This document shows, one piece after another, positions 1 to 10,900 of a stretch of DNA of 12,492 nt. The stretch is from positions 1-12,492 of the forward strand of contig ML210504.1 of assembly GCA_004369085.1 (NCBI GenBank), written 5' to 3'. The notes under the pieces were generated by a model that was not told the DNA's origin, did no database searches, and saw only the letters and a program-made list of their open reading frames with translations. How positions within the stretch are numbered: the first letter of the stretch is position 1; the number at the start of each line of letters is the position of its first letter. Position numbers and translations under genes: made by a program. This stretch comes from Coprinopsis marcescibilis (Eukaryota > Basidiomycota > Agaricomycetes > Agaricales > Psathyrellaceae).

Positions 1-184
1 CTGAATTAACAGGAGAGTTTGACACAAGTTTGACACGTCATCGACTCCTCGGATGCATCATGGGGTACGGTGATGCTAAAATCATATGAATTCCGTCAAA
101 ATAAAGCAAGAAATGTGCATTCAAGTCATCGCGAGTTACCATCAAGCTCTCAAAAGGGGTAAAAATCGTGATTTTTGCGTGATT

Positions 185-327
185 TATGGGATTACAACCC
201 CCCCTCCAGGGTATGGGTTATGGGGTTTCAAGGGTTTATGGGATTTTTTATGGATTTGGGTGGGAACGAGGCTGGGGGATCTCAAAACGTATGGGATTTC
301 CCGGTTTATGGGTTAGCACCGGTATGG
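185..327. repeat. TATGGG-rich imperfect repeat block
   Basis: Six TATGGG copies start at 185, 212, 219, 237, 290 and 307, with TATGG variants at 249 and 323, many followed by (A/T)TT. Spacing is irregular, so this is a degenerate simple-sequence block and not a clean tandem array. No coding signal fits it. Confidence 0.6.
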
Positions 328-1988
328 TTTAAGACGGTGTCGACTGTAATAAAAAACGAACACCTGAGGAAAACGAACGTCTGATGCACGATAGTACAGA
401 CGACGGTGTAACATGTACTTTTTATTATTATCAAGTTTCATTAATTCTGTAGCCGAACTGTGCCACCGTCGGCTAGTAAACTATCAGACGACACCTCTGG
501 CTACTTGGAGAACTGTAATGGGGAATATATAGTAAATTCCGGCTACCGCAACCCCTCTGCATTGATCCTCTTCCGTGTTTTCAAGTACCCGATGGTTTCG
601 CATCTGTGAAGCTTCGAATTGCGGCCGAATGGCACGTCAAACCGCCGATGAGATGGAATCGGCAAAGCACATACATAGGATTGGCGAAGATGTTGAGAAG
701 TTGCGAAAAGATCGCTGGAACACGACGATATATCACGTCGAGATGGGAGTCATTGCGTAAACTTAGCGCCTATTATGAATCTTTTTCGATGTCCTTTCTG
801 TTCTGATCGGCACTTGGTATCCACCAGCGAGTTTTTCAAAAGAGACGTGTCGCGCCTGCTGGGACAATTCCATGTTGGTTTGGACACCATGATTATTTTC
901 GAAAACTAATTGCTGGAATACATGTGGGGGTGGCCCTTATGTGATGTGAACCAAAGAATGAATGTACCATCATCATGGACTTGTCGAACTTCGTACCTCA
1001 TCCTAGCTGTTGGTAAGAGCGGATCCACCGTTTGCCACGGCACAGTGACAAGGAAGGTGCATCGACGCATCTTGCAGTCTCATATGTCTATTAAAGAGAA
1101 TCTTCGGCTATCCTCTTATCTTGACCTCTCAGCTCTAAACTTTAAACCGTGCCTTTGGAGCTTTAAGAGTCCCTATGTTAGCCAACTTGCACATTCCAAA
1201 AACCTAGAATGTGAAGATGTGGCAGTCCAATTCGGCCTCCGACTGTCATGACGTATCTGTAAGTATGGTTGCTTAGGTACGGATCTTATTTTCTACTCGG
1301 GAGTTTACTTCAAATACCGCGAGTCCTGTCCAACTCCTCTCTTCCCTATCCCAGTCGTTCAAGCGGTTATCTTGGCGGTATATTATGCGTCGCGCAGATA
1401 TTACCGTGTGGGCCTTCAAATTTTAATTAGGGTCTGGATTGTGTACCTTCTTGGGTACCTTGCGCGAAGAATAGAGCCGGGCAGGGACCCTTGAATCACG
1501 GCAACTTAAATGCAGTTTGGAGATGAGGATACCATACCTACAGTTCCAGACACACGTAAGTAATACAGCGCTGACGAAGGCTGGAGGTGCCATATGCCCA
1601 TTACCACAATTTCTGCTTCAAAAGGTGTTTGAACAGCCGGATAGGCGAGATCGGAAGCGCGATACTATGACCATACCTTTGTTGACGCGACAAGTATCAC
1701 ATCTTGGTGGACGATACTATGATGCCCAGTTCATCGCACTTCGTGACATATATGCCGCACCATTCGCATCAAGTCAGAATCATGATCACCGAACCCGCCG
1801 TCAGATCAACGCTGGGCACAGCTGGGACCCACAATCATCAAATCGGCGCCAATAAGAAGTTTAGCGCGCTGATGCCAAGGTTACTTGAGCTTCTCATAAA
1901 TCAAGCCCTGAAAAGATCTGTATCAAGAGGAAATTGGAAAGCATTGCAATTGCTATGTATAAGTGGTTACAGATATGTATGGAAAGAT

Positions 1989-2037
1989 ATTAACTAGACA
2001 GCGACATGACAACATCATTGCAGAGCATTAACTAGAC
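1989..2037 (+). repeat. Direct repeat ATTAACTAGAC, 38 bp apart
   Basis: The 11-bp word occurs at 1989-1999 and 2027-2037, in the intergenic DNA downstream of the forkhead gene. No transposon ends or target duplications are visible around it. Confidence 0.6.
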
Positions 2038-2244
2038 GAGGAAACAAATGATAATCTACAGATGCGAGAGCTAGAACGCGAAGGAGAGATACATATGGAC
2101 TAGATCAGGAGATAACGCGAGAATGGAATGGACCCGTGACATTCTTTTGATAAATCGGCGTTTTGAGAATAGCGAATGGTAATGGTGGCGATAACTTGGT
2201 GTGTTCTCCGGGGAAATTGGCCTTGCCAGCCGGATGCTCATTGA

Positions 2245-3843
2245 TTACGAGCGCGTAGCTCGCGATCGTGAGGTGTCAGGAAGGAAGCTTGGGTCGTCAT
2301 AGCCTCCTGATGAAGCATAATCGGCGGAACCTTCGGGCGAGGAAACCGCTTCATCGAACAGGAGACCTATATCCTGGGGGCTGCCGGGGAGTTGCTGCAT
2401 GCGATGGCTTCCCAGATTGGAGTAACCATGCCGTGGGGAGGTTGGGAAGGCGGTACCACGATCATGGGTGTTGAAAGATCCATAAAGAAGCTGAGGATCG
2501 TCAAATCGAGTTGAGTTGGCGAGATCTTCAAACACCTGGGAGCGGGGAGATGATGTGATAGGGCAGCGTGTGCCTCCTGACGGCGAAGAGTATGGAGATG
2601 ATCTACGTGACTGTCGGGAAGCTTGGACACGGGATGAGGACGCCCTGCCAACAACCATGCTATCTTGCGATTGAGGGTCCGAGTCGAGGAACTCCAAGGC
2701 TGCACTGCTGTCTCCGCTGAAATCGTCTTCGTCATCTTCGTCCTTATCCCGACCCGATTTGTTCTTCCGAGCCTTACGCTTGCGGTCGCGCTTGTACCCT
2801 TCGCCTTGAGAGTGATCAATCTCCCAATAGTTGCCCTTGCCCGGCTCCGTCAACGGACGGTTGACGTTTCTAAAGCACTTGTTGAGCGACAAATTGTGCC
2901 GAATGGACCCCTGATATGGTGGCGTCAGTACATTCGGCACAAGGAGCGGCCGCAATGCTTACCTTCCAGGCCCCTTTCGGGTCGTTCTTGTAGTATTCAA
3001 ACCGGGCCTCGACGGCCTCGTAGATTCCCTTCAACGTTAGTCGCTTGTTATTGCTCCCCTGGATGGCCAGTCTTATCAGGATGGGGTAAGGGTGCGGGGG
3101 CCGCTGACCAGGCTCTGGATCAGGCAACGACCAAAGATTAATTGGGTCGCCAGGCTTGAGACCTAGCTTAGTTCGAAGGTATTCCTCCGGTTCAGCAAGC
3201 GGCGAGTTGGCATTAAGAGTCCCGGTGTCGAAAGCGCTTGGGTGGAGGGCCACCTCGTTCTCAGCGGTGCCTCGACTCGGATATCCACTGTGTCCTGAAA
3301 AGAGTACATGTGAGCGTCAGTAATATAATAGGTGAAAACGAATGGGACTTAACGTACCTTGATACGCATTCTGATATCCATACTGCGAAGTGCCTCTTCC
3401 GGAGTGGTAGCCAGATTGCATTGAGCTGGCAATAGAATAGGAGTGTTGTGGGTCGAAATCGCTGGGGAAGGTGTCAAGAGTCCCAGGTTCGCTCATGCCC
3501 ATATTATGGGGCGGGTGTCCCCTGACATATGGTCCTCCCGAATATATATCCTGCGGCGCACACAGCGGTGAGCTGGAGGATACCCAGCGCAATAACTCGC
3601 TCACGTTGGATTCTAGCATAAGACCGCGTTGGTCGTTATATCCTCCACTCCGACGTGACTGGTAATCTTCGTGTACCGCTCGATCAAGTCTGTAAGACAC
3701 TGTTAGCTTCCTGTGCCACCCGTGACAGCTATGTGCGTCATGACTTACGGTGCATAAGAGCCCGAAGTCGAGTTTTGGTTGGGTGACTGCGAAAGCAGAC
3801 CACCATAGATGTTCTGACGCTCCATTCTGCGATAGACTGGCAT
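2245..3843 (-). CDS. Forkhead (winged-helix) transcription factor, 4 exons, 474 aa
   Basis: Sequence-specific nuclear DNA-binding protein. I join 3843-3749, 3689-3358, 3294-2963 and 2910-2245; introns are 59, 63 and 52 bp, all GT..AG, and the last two have a CTGAC branch site. Every junction keeps frame. The forkhead domain spans about residues 207-286: a first half starting [14 protein letters not shown], then [10 protein letters not shown] at the end of exon 3, then [12 protein letters not shown] and the wing GKGNYWEID in exon 4. A basic stretch at 293-304 ([12 protein letters not shown]) is a likely nuclear signal, followed by an acidic run (about 308-316) and a Ser/Pro-rich tail. The N-terminus (1-200) is Ser/Gly/Tyr-rich with no FHA domain visible, which argues against an Fkh1/2-type protein. 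The start at 3843 has A at -3 and an in-frame stop upstream; a second ATG at 3825 is possible. Odd: Gly254 sits where most forkheads have Asn before SIRHN. Family certain; cellular role unknown. Confidence 0.93.
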
Positions 3844-4233
3844 GGTTAAAGCGGAGGGGTGGGCAGTGATCAAGGTTCATGTAGGAAGTTTGTATTAAAA
3901 GAGCCACCATCATCAGAGGCACGTTTAACACAGCACGTGTGGCAACATAAAACAGGGACATCGAACATATTGAGTGCCGGAAACAAATGAGAGCGCGGGG
4001 TTGAAATTAGCGATCTGGATCTGTTGGACTTAAAACGGAAGGTATACGAACCGGTATAACGGTACAAGTAAAGATAGATGCAAGGGGATCGCCTCGTCAG
4101 GAGATAAATGGGGACCAAAGGTTGTGAAGGAGAAACAAGTACTGAGGGTAAAAGATTGGGGGGGGGAGGGATGAGAGGATATCAGAGAGGTGTGTGTGGC
4201 GAAAGACACTTGCTCACAATGAAGTGGACACAC
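3844..4233 (-). promoter_or_regulatory. Long 5' leader of the forkhead gene with upstream ORFs
   Basis: If transcription starts at the TATA box above, the leader is about 380 nt and contains several ATGs before the main start. They include one at 4233 (67 codons), one at 3971 (ends before the main start) and one at 3961, whose frame overlaps the main start out of register. A leader intron could remove some of them: GTGAGC near 4224 could pair with the CCTCAG near 4142. I cannot decide between a spliced leader, a later transcription start and true uORF control. Confidence 0.35.
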
Positions 4234-4246
4234 ATATGAGGCTGGC

Positions 4247-4254
4247 TTTTTATA
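4247..4254 (-). promoter_or_regulatory. TATA box of the forkhead gene
   Basis: TATAAAAA on the minus strand in the context AGTATAAAAAGCC, about 400 bp upstream of the forkhead start. A CT-rich tract follows downstream (about 4110-4190, including nine consecutive C at 4158-4166 on the minus strand), as is common around fungal transcription starts. Together these suggest a start near 4215-4225 and a long leader. That is inferred; no transcript data are available. Confidence 0.55.
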
Positions 4255-5423
4255 CTATCTGGAGGGCGCCCCTTTTACTGGATCACGCTGTGCTTTGATT
4301 TGCCTTACAAGGCAATTTTCAAACGGCTATCGAAAAGTGGGCGGATTGGTTGTCTTCGGGATTGGTCCCGAGGAATAAAATCGTGCGAAACCTGTCGGGA
4401 AGTCTTCGGCTTTTGAAAAACTTACCCTAGAAGGCATTTGCTTGAAGCAATCCACAGAACTGACGAATCAGGCATTTCTGTTGGATTGGGGCGGACCCAT
4501 ATTTCAGAGATTGCCGTTGTGGGCAGTGGGCGCACCAGGAATGGGCAAGCGACGAGGCTCTCCCGACATCCCGCTTATCGTCCAGCGCGCAGCATCATAG
4601 GTTCAAGAGTTTCATTGCATGGAGTGGCAAATACTAGACCCAAAAGTCTAGAGATTTGCATTGTGGGTGTTTGCTCGTCGTTTCTGGCGTAATCTAGGAG
4701 TGCAAGTGAGATCTCGTTTCAAACTGTGGCGAATACATGATGAATCACCGCGTCCATGGGGACTGCATACCTCGGGTTTCATGCGATGCGTCAGAGATGA
4801 TGTTGTGGTCAAGCGCTGATGGTAATCGGCCTCCAAAATAGGCTTGCGCGCCTTTTCGGAGTTCCAAAGATGCTAGTCACGCTTCGAGAATATCGGATGG
4901 AGAACACCGAGATGCCCTGTGACAAGCGTTGGGTTCTTTCTTTACTCTCATACATCTCCAAAGAGCCCATCTGACCGTCTAGGCTCTTGCTCAACTCCAA
5001 AGGGAGAAAGGTTTCTCAGAACACCTTGAGCTACCGTTTAGATGACAAGCGACTGCCGACGCATCTGGGCGCTTACCATAAGCCTGACGAGCTCCCGCCA
5101 TCGACCAGCACCAGGATTTGTCGGATACTCTCACGACTGAGACGTCTGCTCCTAACTGTCCTGCTTTTCTCGACTGGACCGGGCTGAGGGATGGTCGGAC
5201 GATGTCGGATAGTCGTGTGGGACAGGCCTCGGGCGTAGTAGCTTGCACGGAGGCAACCAAAACCCAACCAGTCCGTTTCCCTCGACCACCGTATATATAC
5301 ATATACCTGGAGGCTTCCGGTTGGCGTGGACCCACGACTGCCTGCGGGCATGATGTGGCGTATCGTAACATTGTTATGACTTTTGGTGTCTACAGACGCA
5401 CACAATCTCGCCCTTCCACTCGC

Positions 5424-5431
5424 CTTTTATA
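5424..5431 (-). promoter_or_regulatory. Second TATA-like element on the minus strand
   Basis: TATAAAAG in the context AGTATAAAAGGCG matches the forkhead TATA box over AGTATAAAA. No protein gene is recognised downstream until the forkhead leader about 1.2 kb away. It could serve a distal forkhead start, an unrecognised transcript, or nothing. Confidence 0.3.
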
Positions 5432-5770
5432 CTGTCGGACTTTCAAGCTTGAGCCTTTTCCATGGTCTCTCCAACTATCGCTGGAGATGACACGGTCCTG
5501 GAAGGCGTGTAAAAATAGGCTCGAGGATAAAAAAAACTGGGTGTGTGCCACTATGTGGGTCGTTGGTGGAAGGAGAAGTTCAAGCCGATTGACACTGGAG
5601 CCTAATAATGTACATTCAATCGTCGCACACAGACGCATACTATGACCTATTCTAGCGGTAGGTGTGGTCCTACAGCGGTCCCGAGCGCACCGACAACCTC
5701 AATATACTTTGGCTTCTATCCCTCCCCAGTTTCACAGCTCCCCATAAGACGACGCTTCATGGATGGGCCT

Positions 5771-5792
5771 CAGGCGACGACCAGGCGACGAC
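5771..5792. repeat. Two tandem copies of an 11-bp unit
   Basis: CAGGCGACGAC occurs twice in direct succession, followed by a partial third start (CA). It lies in DNA with no supported gene and probably reflects replication slippage. Confidence 0.8.
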
Positions 5793-6578
5793 CAAGATGC
5801 TTGCCGTAGACAACTGAGGTGGGGGGTGCACACATAAGACCGTATACACCAGCCCTTGAGCTTAGTGTAAGCATGGATAACTCTAAATCCACTGTTGGTC
5901 TATGTGTTCAAAGACTAGTCGGAGTTCTTGTCTCCGCAATGGAGGCCCCGCACAAGGCCCTCAGGGGTATATGTAAACTGTACACGAAAAACACAATTTA
6001 GGCCGCCTCTGTACGTTCCTTTGTTTATTCCGACTCATGACCCGGCCAAGGTAACTTTTGCATTGCTGGTGCAGCGCTAAAGACCTTGCACACAATGACG
6101 GGTAACCCATCGACGCTTGGTCCCATTGTTGGCGCGTACACAGTAGTAGTACACACATTTCCTGTCACTGTCAACATACTTTTGATTGGCCTGAACAAGC
6201 TAAAAATATCTTTGTATGAAGGGTAACCGGCTCGACGTTGTCTCGTCATGAGACTAATGAGCGAAAGGGAAGCAAACCATGCAACCAGTGTATGTATACA
6301 GAAAACATAAAATATGAAATACAGCCTCTCTAACCCTGATGACTCGAGGCACAAGAAATTGAATGTAATATGTACAGTTCGATGTCCGTTTTTGTGGCGA
6401 AGAAGAAATATGCAAGGGACAAACGTGATGAACGGAATAGTATACATTTCGTTGGAAAGCGAATATGATGTGGAAGGTAACATTAGGAGAACTGGGGAAG
6501 AGCAATGTACAGAGGCGCGTGGATGTGGTGAAGAGACGTGTTATGTGTGGGAGATATGGCGAGGGTTGGAACAGGGAA

Positions 6579-7403
6579 TTAGGGAATGATGTTATGAAGT
6601 TCCCCTTCCTTGATGCGAATTTCCACGACTTCTACTTCGTAGTCTGTCAAAGCAGAGTTGGTGGACGAAGCCGACGTGGAGATGAATCCGTGCGAGTTTG
6701 GCGGAGAAGTCGAAGCGATGTCTGTAGTTGGTAGCAAGATAACAATCGCTGAAGGTCAGATGTAGTCCCAAAATCCAATCGATAAGGCTTACATCGATCC
6801 TTAATGTACGGTGGGACGAATAGGTCCTGAGAAATGCCAATGAACAGCGTCAGCTAGCACGAGTGGCTGAAGAGTAGGTGTACATACCTGGTTCCAGACG
6901 AACCCTTGGCTCCGTTGAATAGTCAAGATGGGGCGAAGTGTGTACACTGGCTCGCGCTTCTTCCTTGCCTGACGCCGAACCCTCACTGGGGGCTCTGGAA
7001 TCACGGGTTCTACAGCTTTCTGTTTCCCTTTCAGATCTCGCGCCTGCTGCTGCGCAAAGGAGTCGGCGGAGCCCCGGGTGACATGGGCGGGTCGTGCAAC
7101 ATCTCCGTCTTCATCACCCATATCCATATCGATGTCATCGCTATCTATCCCTCCAGCTCCGCGACCACCCGCAGCACAATCACGAGGTGCGCTGCTGTCA
7201 AGCTCGTTGTCAGAGGCATCGTCTCGCTCTGTGCAATGAGGAATAACCCGAGGGTAGTCTTCTTCGTCTTCTGAGCAAGAATCAGAGTCGCTGTCGCTAT
7301 ATTCTTCGTCGTACCGAATCTGCTCATAACAAGCCCAGGTAGGTGGTGATGCTGCTCGACCAATCCGCCGGCGGAAGTATTGGGAGTTGGTTGCAGACGT
7401 CAT
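6579..7403 (-). CDS. Conserved basidiomycete protein of unknown function, 3 exons, 230 aa
   Basis: I join 7403-6888, 6826-6793 and 6721-6579. The introns are 61 and 71 bp with donors GTATGT and GTAAGC, acceptors CTCAG and TACAG, and CTGAC sites inside. Splicing keeps frame and gives a stop at 6579. The start has G at -3 and two in-frame stops (TAATAA) 18 nt upstream. Residues 31-50 and about 85-105 are rich in Asp, Glu and Ser; a basic patch follows at about 139-150 (VRVRRQARKKREP). After it comes a hydrophobic, conserved-looking block, LRPILTIQRSQGFVWNQ, running across both introns into DLFVPPYIKDRY and IASTSPPN. The protein ends with DYEVEVVEIRIKEGEL and a short tail. I recall this C-terminal pattern from unnamed proteins of mushroom-forming fungi, but know no function. 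No signal peptide or membrane segment is seen; the charge pattern suggests a nuclear or cytoplasmic protein. Confidence 0.85.
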
Positions 7404-7929
7404 CTCGATGCGTTGTCGAGCTTATTAGAACCAGTAGTCCAGTATAATCTTCCAAAAAGTCAGAAGGCGAAAGTGGTACAAGAGAAAGAGCAGAGGAACA
7501 GAAATGAGGAAGAGTCGAGGCAATGTGTCAGTGACTCACCGTGTGATTGTGCGAAGACCCTTCCTATCGTGCACTATAAAGCACCGCCCCAGCTTCGCCC
7601 TCGGCTATCGCGAAATTCTTCGCGAACCTTCACTCAGGACACACTCGATGTTTAGATACGAAAAGAATACTCGTTAAAGGCAAGTCAGGACGTAGTAAGA
7701 AGTCGAACACAACACTGGCAGATGATCGTCATTTGTGGATGGCCCGAGCGTAATTGAGGTCGCACTTATGGTCCCGTACCGATCACCCGGGCTCCGGTAT
7801 TCAACGAGCCGAGGTTTCGGACAGTAAGCGCCAGTGCACGGACCACATAATCTGATGGTCTAGTAGTTTGCTTGTAGTAGTAGTTCCGCGACATATGATA
7901 CAGCTATGAAGGTACAGGGACTCTGGGCA
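7404..7929 (-). promoter_or_regulatory. Intergenic region carrying the promoter and leader of the orphan gene
   Basis: On the minus strand a CT-rich stretch lies at about 7462-7525. Just upstream of it, a donor GTGAGT at 7539 can pair with an AAG acceptor at 7449 that has a CTGAC site shortly before it, giving a possible 91-bp leader intron. A weak TTTATAG lies near 7575. The right half must also contain the 3' UTR of the NACHT-TPR gene. No coding frame is supported. Confidence 0.35.
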
Positions 7930-10900
7930 CTACATAATCACTGCAATACTTGGGTAGGACTTGATAAAATCGCTAAGTACTTCCTCAAACTTGGGATCGG
8001 CCTCTACCAGTCCACGCAGAAGCATCAGAGCCTCTTGCCTGAGAGAACCAGTGGATAGTTCTTCTTGCCCTCGCTCTTCCATATATAGAGCGTACAGCTG
8101 AAGTGAGTCGGCCAGGCGGTATGCGACATCGAACGCGGATGAATCGTCTACCACCTGCGCCCGACGAATCCGTATCGCTTGCGACATCGCAGCGATAGCA
8201 TCATCGAAGCGTCCTAAGGAGTGTAGACACTGCGCTAGATGGTGGAGGGAAAGGGCAAGATCCCCGTTGTGCGTAGCCGGATCCAAGACAGCCAGTCTAT
8301 ACTGAATTTCGGCGGCTTCCTGAGCGGGTTCAATGGCCTTCTGGTCTTGACCGACTTGAGAAAGGTACCAAGAATGGTTGAAAAGGGACAGCGCAAGGAG
8401 AGGTTCGATCTCCTTGGGATTCCTGAGGGCTAGCTGGCGTCGCATTGAGATAGATTCTCCTGTGACTAAAATTGCGTCGTCGTATCGTTCACACGAGGCG
8501 AGTCCACTACCCAAGGTGAGAAGTGAGGAAGAAAGTTCACTGTGATACGCGTCCGGGTTCTTGCTGAGGGATGCTATCTCCCTCCAAAGGCGAACGGCCT
8601 GCTGGCTATAATACAAACACTCTTCTCCGGCCCCGATGTAGGAGAGGTTCAGCGCACATTCGTGGTAGGAGTCAGCCAATTGTCTGGCGACGTCGTCGGA
8701 TGTTGGGTCTTTTGCATACAAGCGCTCCCGTATCGCGATTGCTTCAAGGATGGGCACAGACACGTCGCTGTACCGCTCCAGCTGGCCCAGAGTGATGGCA
8801 CGCTGATGGAGCGTAGCGGCGAGGACTCCGTCGAACTCTCCTGGGATATTCTCCGCTAGCTCTCGATATACGGACAACGCCTCTTCAATTGGGCCCAACG
8901 CTTCTTCATGGCGATCCATATCAGTCAAGTAAGAGGCATGGTTGTAGAGCGCATTGGTCAGATGCTCCAGAAATGCCGGAGCATCTTCCAGCACCAACCC
9001 ACGGAAAGTGGCAACAGCTTCAGCCAATAGCTCGACCCCTTCGCTATGGCGTTGGCACTCGCTAAGATTCCAAGCTTGTGCGAAGAGTGTGTAGGCAAGC
9101 TCGACCTTGGGTATCACCGTGTTTTCCGTCGAGATATCCCGACACATCCGCAATGCCTCGCCGCATACGCGAACAGCGTCATCCGGGCGTTCGAGGGTGA
9201 TGAGAACCTTGCCCTGCCATCGGAGAAACTGCACAAGAGGCAGCCGGAATGCAGCCAGATTCATAGGTGCCGATTGACGAGTAAGTGTAACAGCATCTTC
9301 GATGCATCGAAGAGCATCCGGATATCTCTGTCTCGCTACAAGAGACTTGGATGCAACGCGCAGAGAAAGCGCAAGATCGCGCTGAATAGACGGATCCGGG
9401 TCACTTGAAGCAATTTGTCCAAGTACCGATACCGCTTCCTGTGCAGCTGGTAGGCCTTCTCCTCCATGCTTTCCATCTTCGAGACAGCTAGCAATATCGC
9501 TGAGTGCCTTTGCCAGAGAGCGCAAGCTCGATTCATCCAGTGTGTTTGGGCCAGCCTGATCAGTCAGATTAATCATCAGACGCTTTCCGAATTGTTGACG
9601 GTGACTTACAGACTCCAACCATTTTCGAGCACGAGGCAGATCTACGACTGAGCCAATGGCCGCTGTTGCTTCCAGCAAAGGTCGAGGATTGCAGAACATC
9701 ACGTCCCGAAGAAGAGTCAAATGCGAAGCCTCAGTGTTTCCAGGTCCCACTTCAAGTGTGTGATCCACAACAAATCGCAACGCGTACCATATCGGTTCTG
9801 GAATGGCATCTTTGGCGATAGTGGGAATATTTGGGATGGAATGAATGTCCCACTGCCCCTCCGTATATCCTAGGAATGGCATTGTATGCCGAGTGATGTT
9901 GTTCTTGATGAGAAGCAGCGATAGTAGCGACAACTTCGTATGGTTCTCTGCGGTCTCCAAGCGGTACGGCAGAGGAGCTCGCTTCGTAAGGAACTCTCGT
10001 ACAGAGAGATGGAGGAGGTGTATGGGCTTTTGAGGATCCTTTGGGTCGTAATTCTGGAGAAGTGGTTGGAGAGATTTGCAAAGATTCTCGATCATTGACA
10101 ACGCTAGACCGTCAGGCTCATACAACAGAGCCAGTCCATGAGAGGATAGAGGCTCTCTCAGGGTTACAATGGAACCCATGACTCTTCTGTATGCAGCAAC
10201 AAATGCAGTGTCCGTCCACTTCTGTTTCGAAAGAATGGTCGAATAGAGGTCGTCCAGTTTCCGCGTCCCATCTACGTCCTCTCCCCAATGGTGGCTGCTG
10301 GTATAGACTATGCTTCTGAGCTCCTCGAAGGGCTCGAACGACTGATCGAGATGGTTCAACACTGTTGCAGCCCATAGGAATAGACCTTCCGTTTTGACGA
10401 CAAAATCTTCAAGCAGTTTGAGTGGTATCTTCACTCCGTAGTCGGTAGCGGAGAGTCGAGACTCGATATAATGTCGTAGGTCAGGGCGATTGTCACCGCC
10501 TACAAGTGAATACGAGGAATATCGGATGTGTGGCTTATTGGCGAGGTGTTGCATAATCGACTTTTCGGGCCGAGTCGTGAAGAGAAAGCGGAACGGTAGG
10601 GGGATCAGAGAGATACAATCGCGTATGAGATTCAGAAGGAGGGGATCTCGAGCTTCATCGAGACCATCGATTGTCACGACAAACGGTCGATTGTGGGGCA
10701 GATATTTGCAAGCAGGGAGGATGATCTCCTCAAATTGGCGATCGATGGGCGCGGATGACAATGTAATGTCCTTGAAAAGTGCTTCTCCGACGTGACATCT
10801 GACCTGGTCGTTTATAGCACATAATCCGTGAATTATTGCTGCCATCATGTGGCGCGAAGTCGACTGTCCTTTCGTCTGCTTGAAGAAGAAGCTCGCAACC

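Larger units (their letters stand above)
1..2244. other. Left intergenic region; no gene recognised
   Basis: This lies downstream of the forkhead stop. Open frames are short (up to about 113 codons), unrelated to anything I recognise and lacking convincing splice structure. It contains the TATGGG block and the ATTAACTAGAC repeat listed separately. A GTAAGT with a nearby GCTGAC occurs around 1555-1578 on the plus strand, but the flanking frames do not form a recognisable protein. Confidence 0.5.
4255..6578. other. 2.3-kb intergenic region between forkhead promoter and orphan gene; no gene recognised
   Basis: Open frames on both strands reach 152-175 codons but show no domain and contain simple-sequence translations (for example an IYIYIY stretch from TATATATACATATA near 5291). 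It holds the second TATA-like element, the 11-bp tandem repeat and a small inverted repeat (CTAGAC/GTCTAG, 4634-4651). The right end must include the 3' UTR of the orphan gene. The rest may be an extended regulatory region of the forkhead gene. Confidence 0.5.

Noticed and set aside
86..384. Short open frames over the TATGGG block
   Set aside because: The translation only reflects the repeated words (GL/WGF-like) in two frames; no start context or splice structure supports a gene.
1517..1997. Two overlapping plus-strand open frames of about 100 codons
   Set aside because: Neither resembles a known protein, and a possible GTAAGT intron does not join them into something convincing.
2665..3141. 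158-codon plus-strand open frame
   Set aside because: Antisense shadow of the forkhead coding exons.
4158..4166. Run of nine G as a possible G-quadruplex
   Set aside because: One long run plus a GGG does not give four separated G-tracts; better read as part of the CT-rich leader on the minus strand.
4529..4549. P-loop-like GAPGMGK on the plus strand
   Set aside because: It is followed by RRG instead of Ser/Thr and soon by a stop, with no Walker B or NACHT context. Most likely chance.
5118..5645. 175-codon plus-strand open frame
   Set aside because: No recognisable domain; the translation includes an IYIYIY stretch from a TA-rich repeat and overlaps equally long frames on the other strand.
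6025..6483. 152-codon minus-strand open frame with hydrophobic residues
   Set aside because: It lies directly downstream of the orphan gene stop, in probable 3' UTR, is AT-rich, and shows no domain or ordered membrane-segment pattern.
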